Shown piece after piece: positions 5,736-9,645 of a stretch of DNA of 9,645 nucleotides. Source of the stretch: SHVO01 sp041919675 (GTDB lineage: Bacteria; Pseudomonadota; Alphaproteobacteria; Rhodospirillales; Rhodospirillaceae); contig JAYRTJ010000125.1 in NCBI GenBank assembly GCA_041919675.1, positions 1 through 9,645 on the forward strand, in the 5' to 3' direction. Made by a program: the position numbers and the translations under genes. The notes beneath the pieces were generated by a model that saw only the letters and a program-made list of their open reading frames with translations, was not told the origin of the DNA and ran no database searches. The number at the start of each line of letters is the position of its first letter. The first letter of the stretch is position 1.

Positions 5736-6575
5736 CTAGGGCTCCGCCGGCCACGCGCCTTCGACCGCCGCGAGGGCTTCGCGCATGGCGTTCGCGAAAT
5801 CCCGGCTTTCGTAGATGTCGTTGTGCCCCACGCCCGCGATGGTGCGGCTGTAGACCATGCGCTTGGCGGCGCCGCGCATCATCGAGCTGCGCTCGCGCGG
5901 GATGATCTCGTCATGTTCGGCGGCGATGAGGGCGGTGGGGACGTCGAGGCCCTTCAGAAGCTCGGCGTTGCGCATGGGATTTTTCAGCAGCGCCGCGGCG
6001 GGCACCCAGGAGAAATGCACTTTGGCGAGTTCGGCGAGGGAGTCGAACGGCGTCACCAAAATCATGCCGTCCAGCTTACGTTCACGCGCGAGATGCACGG
6101 CCACGCCCGACCCGATGCTGAACCCGGCGGCGATGATGCGCGGGCTCCCGCCCTGTTTCTCGGCGTCTTCGCGCACCTTGTCGTAGATCAGCGGCGCATC
6201 GGCGATCAGCGTATCCACGGACGCGCGGCCCGTGCTCGGCGCATAACCCCGATAATGGAACGCCACCACCTCGGCCTGGGAGTAGAGATTGTAGAGATAG
6301 ACGGCCGCGTCTTCCGCGTTCCAGGCGTTGCCGCCGAAGGCGAGGATGATGAGACGGTCGGTGACGGGCGCGGCCGGCGGCGCGAGACGCACGCCGCGCA
6401 GCGTTTGGCCGTCGGGCGTGGTCAATTCCAGGCGCGGCGCATCCGGCGGCACGGGCGTGCCGCTCTGCACGGCCAGATCCGCCGGAAACAACAGGCGGTC
6501 TTGCACGGCGTACAGCACGGCCACGAGGGCCGCATAAACCACCGCCAGCGCCGCCAGTATCTTCAAAAACGTCAT
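5736..6575 (-). CDS. Membrane-anchored alpha/beta hydrolase (BEM46/ABHD type)
   Basis: A 279-residue serine hydrolase, probably an esterase, thioesterase or lipase; the substrate is unknown. An N-terminal hydrophobic helix (about 5-22) would anchor it in the inner membrane, followed by the Q-D-R-L-L-F-P motif (25-31) common at the start of the BEM46/ABHD13/ABHD17-like group. The oxyanion region is F-G-G-N-A (80-84). F-H-Y-R-G-Y (106-111) is the usual strand before the second helix. The nucleophile elbow is G151-F-S153-I-G155. Asp222 (EHDEIIP) and His251 (GVGHNDIY) complete the triad. All catalytic residues are present. The ATG at 6575 has only a weak AGGG site upstream. It is the third of three genes on this strand, 96 bases after the di-haem protein, so co-transcription is possible but less sure than for the first pair. 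Confidence 0.88.
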   Translation of the reverse strand: MTFLKILAALAVVYAALVAVLYAVQDRLLFPADLAVQSGTPVPPDAPRLELTTPDGQTLRGVRLAPPAAPVTDRLIILAFGGNAWNAEDAAVYLYNLYSQAEVVAFHYRGYAPSTGRASVDTLIADAPLIYDKVREDAEKQGGSPRIIAAGFSIGSGVAVHLARERKLDGMILVTPFDSLAELAKVHFSWVPAAALLKNPMRNAELLKGLDVPTALIAAEHDEIIPRERSSMMRGAAKRMVYSRTIAGVGHNDIYESRDFANAMREALAAVEGAWPAEP

Positions 6576-6586
6576 AGCCCGACCCT

Positions 6587-6601
6587 ACCCCGGAATGGGG
6601 T
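6587..6601. promoter_or_regulatory. Small hairpin just before the hydrolase start
   Basis: ACCCC (6587-6591) and GGGGT (6597-6601) form a perfect 5-base stem with a GGAAT loop, 11 bases before the hydrolase ATG on the minus strand. It could limit ribosome access or mark the end of the upstream transcript. It is short and may be chance. Confidence 0.2.
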
Positions 6602-6671
6602 CCGGATAAATGTGCCCGGCGATGACGGCGGAAGTGTGGAGCGTTTTCCGGAGAAGCTGGGCGCCAAGGCC

Positions 6672-7985
6672 CTAGAGTGTTCCCAGAAACGCGAGGAGCG
6701 CGTCCCGCGCGCCCTTGGAGAGCCGCGCAAACCGGTCGCGCGCGGGGGTGGCTTCGCCGCCATGCCACAGGATCGCCTCGGCCAGCGTGCGGGCGCGCCC
6801 GTCATGCAGGAACGCCGCGGTGTCGTTGACCGTGCGCGCCAGGCCGATCCCCCACAGCGGCGGTGTGCGCCACTCGCGCCCGCCGGCAAGGAAGTCGGGC
6901 CGTCCGTCGGCAAGACCGTCGCCCATGTCGTGCAGCAGAAGATCGGTGTAAGCGGCGAGGGCGCCGCTTCGCGCCTCCAGCGTCTCGCGATGGCAGGCGT
7001 TGCATCCAATGTCCGCGAATGTTTTCGCGCCTACCGCGGCAACGGCATCGCGCGGCCGCGGCGGCGGCGGCGCGAGCCCGGCGACATAACGCGCCAGCGC
7101 CTCGAAATCGGCGTCGGCGATCTCCGGTGCCGATCCCGCGTCACGGCAATCCTTTGCGGCCGCCGGACATTCGTCGCTCAAGAGGAACGACGAGGTGATT
7201 CCCATGTCGCCCGCCAATGCGGCCGCGATCTGCTGGCGCAAGGTCGGTTGATTGGCCTTGAGGCCGAAGCGGCCGGGCACGGCTTGTTTGCGGTGGACGT
7301 CCCACACCATGTTGACGCGCCCGCGCACCCCGTCGGCCTTTTTCTCCCGCGCCATCCTGATCAGGGTCTCGCCGGACACGCCTTCGAGAAGACCCAAGCC
7401 GAAAACGGCCGGTGATATCCGCGCCGACATCTGGATCTCGGCCGGCAGCGGCCCGTGGGCGAGATCGCGCAGCACGATCTCCGGGCGGCGCAGGAGCACA
7501 ACCGTTCCATCCGCCAGCGCCACGCGCGTTTCCATCCAATGGAAACGCACCCGTCCTTCCGGTTGGGCGCCGATGACGGCATCGGTCTGGATTTGATCGC
7601 CATACGCAGGATGGGCGCGCGGCCCGCCCGTCGCATCGGCGCCGGGCAGACTGAGACGGATGAGAAGGGAGCGGGTCTGGTCCGAAGCTTCCGCGGGCGG
7701 TTCACCGCGTCCGTTGCCGATATGGCAGGCCACGCATGAACGCCGGTTGAACAAGGGGCCGAGTCCCGTGAAACGCGGCGTGTCGATGGACGGGCCCTTC
7801 AGCCACGCCGCGCGGAATACGCCGGCGCCTTCGCGAAAGGTCTCAAAATCGCCGCCGGTCAGCCCGGCGAGCGGTTGCTGATAGGCGGCCGGACCCGTGG
7901 CAAGAGCGACCGCCCCATCCGCCGCGCAGACGCTTGAACTCCACAGCGAGAGGAGAACGGCGCAGGCGCGGACGGACAGGTGCAT
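6672..7985 (-). CDS. Periplasmic di-haem oxidoreductase, DUF1111 family
   Basis: A 437-residue exported c-type cytochrome of the DUF1111 (di-haem oxidoreductase, often annotated thiol oxidoreductase) family. A Sec signal peptide (1-21, ending S-S-V-C-A) precedes the mature chain. Two covalent haem sites are visible: C84-V-A-C87-H88 and C328-N-A-C331-H332. The family C-terminus is well kept: L-L-H-D-M-G (350-355), R-T-P-P-L-W-G (373-379) and F-L-H-D-G-R-A-R-T (392-400). Cys273 and Cys280 probably form a disulfide, as expected in this family. The length is within the usual range. It starts 17 bases after the TonB receptor stop, so the two are almost surely one transcript. Relatives are often found with imelysin-type iron proteins and TonB receptors; no imelysin gene is within the window. 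It is expected to do electron transfer or a redox step on an imported metal or its ligand; the reaction is not established. Confidence 0.9.
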   Translation of the reverse strand: MHLSVRACAVLLSLWSSSVCAADGAVALATGPAAYQQPLAGLTGGDFETFREGAGVFRAAWLKGPSIDTPRFTGLGPLFNRRSCVACHIGNGRGEPPAEASDQTRSLLIRLSLPGADATGGPRAHPAYGDQIQTDAVIGAQPEGRVRFHWMETRVALADGTVVLLRRPEIVLRDLAHGPLPAEIQMSARISPAVFGLGLLEGVSGETLIRMAREKKADGVRGRVNMVWDVHRKQAVPGRFGLKANQPTLRQQIAAALAGDMGITSSFLLSDECPAAAKDCRDAGSAPEIADADFEALARYVAGLAPPPPRPRDAVAAVGAKTFADIGCNACHRETLEARSGALAAYTDLLLHDMGDGLADGRPDFLAGGREWRTPPLWGIGLARTVNDTAAFLHDGRARTLAEAILWHGGEATPARDRFARLSKGARDALLAFLGTL

Positions 7986-8002
7986 GGGACTTATAAGCGG
8001 GC

Positions 8003-9645
8003 TTAGAACGTCAAACGGGCCTTGACGTAGTAATTACGGCCCTGCTGGGGCAGGCCCCAGGACAGTTCGTAATTGTCGTCGAGCAGGTTCCTGGCGCCGA
8101 TGGCCAGTTCTACGTTCTCCGTCACGTCATACTGGGCCTGCAGATTCACAAGCGCGTAGTTACCCGTCCGGATGTAGGGGAAGGCCTGCGCCGGGTTGGT
8201 GGTCATGTCGCTCCAGCGCTTGCCCGCCCATTCCAGGCTCGGCGTGACGCTCAGCGCCGTCGTCGGCCGCCAGGCCACGTAGAAGAACGCCTTGTGAGTC
8301 GGCACGCCCGTCGGACGGAAGCTGGGCTGCAGCGCGTCCACGATCTTGCGGTGCAGATAGGTATAGTTGCCCCCGACATCCAATTGGCTCGACACGCGGG
8401 TGTCGAGCGCGAGTTCAAAACCGTACACCTCGCCGTCGCCGACATTCTGCGTCTGGGTTTGCGGCGTCGCGCCGGCCACGACCTGAACCGTCTGGATCAA
8501 ATCGTTGATGTCGCTATAGAAGACGTTGGCTTCAACGCGCGTGTTGTCGCCGAGTTTATCTTTCAGGCCGACTTCGAAGTTGGCGGCCCGCTCCGGTCCC
8601 AGGTTCGGATTGGGGATGGCGGTGCCGGTGCGCGTCGAATAGAGCTCGAAGAAGATCGGGAAGCGCGCGCGGCTCGAGACGCTGGCGTGCATCTGCCCCG
8701 TCGCGCTGTAGTCCCACAGGCCCGCGAGCTGCCAGTTGAAGGCGTCGGCCCCGCCCTTCGGATATTCGAAGATGCTCAAGGTCGCCGAGTTCCACTCCTC
8801 GGAGCGGGTGACCTTGTATTTGTCGTAGCTGACGCCGCCCACCACATCGAAGCTGTCGGAGACACGATAGGTATCCTCAAGGGCGAGCGACCATGTCCTC
8901 TGGCCCTGCTGCTGTTTCGGTTCGACATTGCGCAAGGGGCTGGTGGGGCGGTTGTCGTTATATTCCTGGTGTCCATCGACACGGTAATGGAAGGCCAGCT
9001 TCAAGGTCTGCATCGGCAAGGCGTCCGTGCCCGCCTCGATGCTCGTCCCATAGGCGTCGTCCTCATAAAAGCTCCGGAAGCGTCCGTTCGCCGACTGCGT
9101 GGTGTAGGTGATGTCGTCGTACGCATAGAGCACGTTCGAGAACGTGTTGTAATAGAACTTGGTGCGCAGGTAGGACGCGTCGCCGATGGCGGTGTTGCTG
9201 TGCACGGTGGCGCTCTGGAGATTCCACCACGGCCAGCGCCAGAAGCTGTTCGGCGGCACTTGCGGATTATTGTAGACGTTGAGCAGGCCGCCCTTTTCGC
9301 CTTCCTGGCGGGTATAGTTGAACGAATACTCGTCGGTGTCGTTCGGCATGAAGCCGGCCTTGAAGTTGGCGCGCCAGTCGTTGCTGTCGGAATTGACGCG
9401 GCGCTCGCCCGGCTGCAATGACGTCGCCGTCGGCGTGTATTTGTCCGACAGCGAGAAATAATTGCGGTCGGAAAGACTGGCGCTGGCTTGCAGGTAGTAA
9501 TTCTCCTGGCGCGTGCCCAACAATGCGAAGCCGTTCCAGCCTTCATAAGGGCCGTCGCCGAACGTCAGGCCGGCGCGGACTTCGCCCTCGAATGCGCGCG
9601 TCGGCTTGCGGCTGACAAGATTTATGAGGCCGCCCATGGCGCCCG
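8003..9645 (-). CDS. TonB-dependent outer-membrane receptor, C-terminal part
   Basis: The window holds 546 residues and the stop of a TonB-dependent receptor; the signal peptide, TonB box and most of the plug are beyond the right edge. The first readable residues are G-A-M-G-G-L-I-N-L-V-S-R-K-P, the conserved end of the plug domain, so roughly 100-200 residues are missing. The rest is a barrel of alternating aromatic strands with acidic/Asn-rich loops. The family-like P-N-L-G-P-E-R-A-A-N-F-E-V-G-L occurs in the second half, N-L-L-D-D-N-Y occurs near the end, and the C-terminal strand ends in Phe (YVKARLTF), the usual signal for barrel assembly. The architecture suits iron-siderophore or other metal-complex uptake driven by TonB, but the ligand cannot be inferred. 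The di-haem DUF1111 gene follows after 17 bases. Any Fur-type operator would lie outside the window. Confidence 0.93.
   Translation of the reverse strand, partial: GAMGGLINLVSRKPTRAFEGEVRAGLTFGDGPYEGWNGFALLGTRQENYYLQASASLSDRNYFSLSDKYTPTATSLQPGERRVNSDSNDWRANFKAGFMPNDTDEYSFNYTRQEGEKGGLLNVYNNPQVPPNSFWRWPWWNLQSATVHSNTAIGDASYLRTKFYYNTFSNVLYAYDDITYTTQSANGRFRSFYEDDAYGTSIEAGTDALPMQTLKLAFHYRVDGHQEYNDNRPTSPLRNVEPKQQQGQRTWSLALEDTYRVSDSFDVVGGVSYDKYKVTRSEEWNSATLSIFEYPKGGADAFNWQLAGLWDYSATGQMHASVSSRARFPIFFELYSTRTGTAIPNPNLGPERAANFEVGLKDKLGDNTRVEANVFYSDINDLIQTVQVVAGATPQTQTQNVGDGEVYGFELALDTRVSSQLDVGGNYTYLHRKIVDALQPSFRPTGVPTHKAFFYVAWRPTTALSVTPSLEWAGKRWSDMTTNPAQAFPYIRTGNYALVNLQAQYDVTENVELAIGARNLLDDNYELSWGLPQQGRNYYVKARLTF

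Noticed and set aside
5688..7415. Plus-strand open frame of 575 codons
   Set aside because: It lies opposite the hydrolase and DUF1111 genes, both with full catalytic motifs. Its product is Arg/Gly/His-rich with no domain, as expected when the opposite strand has strong third-position G/C.
8294..9421. Plus-strand open frame of 375 codons
   Set aside because: It is antisense to the TonB receptor, which is certain from the plug end and C-terminal strand; the antisense product has no recognisable domain or ribosome site.

Overview
The window reads as an ordinary stretch of chromosome from a GC-rich Gram-negative bacterium, most likely an alphaproteobacterium. The reasons are the strong G/C bias at third codon positions, the outer-membrane TonB receptor and a lipoprotein signal (Gram-negative envelope), a degenerate receiver protein with the YFGPDRRRR tail I associate with alphaproteobacterial response regulators, and a small secreted protein that loosely resembles the alphaproteobacterial IalB family. 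No mobile element, CRISPR array, rRNA or tRNA is visible. The taxonomic call is inference.

Left part (1-3475). A lipoprotein gene leaves the window on the minus strand, divergent from a DUF2214 four-helix membrane protein. That gene converges on a 54-residue coiled-coil protein, with a hairpin across the two stop codons. After a 315-base non-coding stretch comes a D-2-hydroxyacid dehydrogenase with an intact Arg/Glu/His catalytic set. Next is a probable two-gene unit: a receiver-domain protein whose phospho-acceptor Asp is replaced by Glu, then a Cys-rich exported protein. This unit ends at a GC-rich hairpin facing the next minus-strand genes.

Middle (3505-5735). On the minus strand lie a PAS-GAF-HD-GYP protein anchored in the inner membrane (predicted cyclic-di-GMP phosphodiesterase) and, 55 bases after it, a 38-residue single-pass membrane microprotein. 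The leader of the HD-GYP gene has two small inverted repeats.

Right part (5736-9645). Three minus-strand genes follow one another: a TonB-dependent receptor (its N-terminus lies beyond the right edge), a periplasmic di-haem c-type oxidoreductase of the DUF1111 family 17 bases later, and a membrane-anchored alpha/beta hydrolase 96 bases after that. Receptor plus DUF1111 cytochrome suggests import and redox handling of a metal or metal complex; the substrate cannot be read from the sequence.

I found no clearly new multi-gene system. The most notable points are the Glu-substituted receiver paired with an exported Cys-rich protein, three small genes missed by a length cut-off or longer-ORF start choice (lipoprotein start, 54 aa and 38 aa), and the receptor/di-haem oxidase/hydrolase arrangement.
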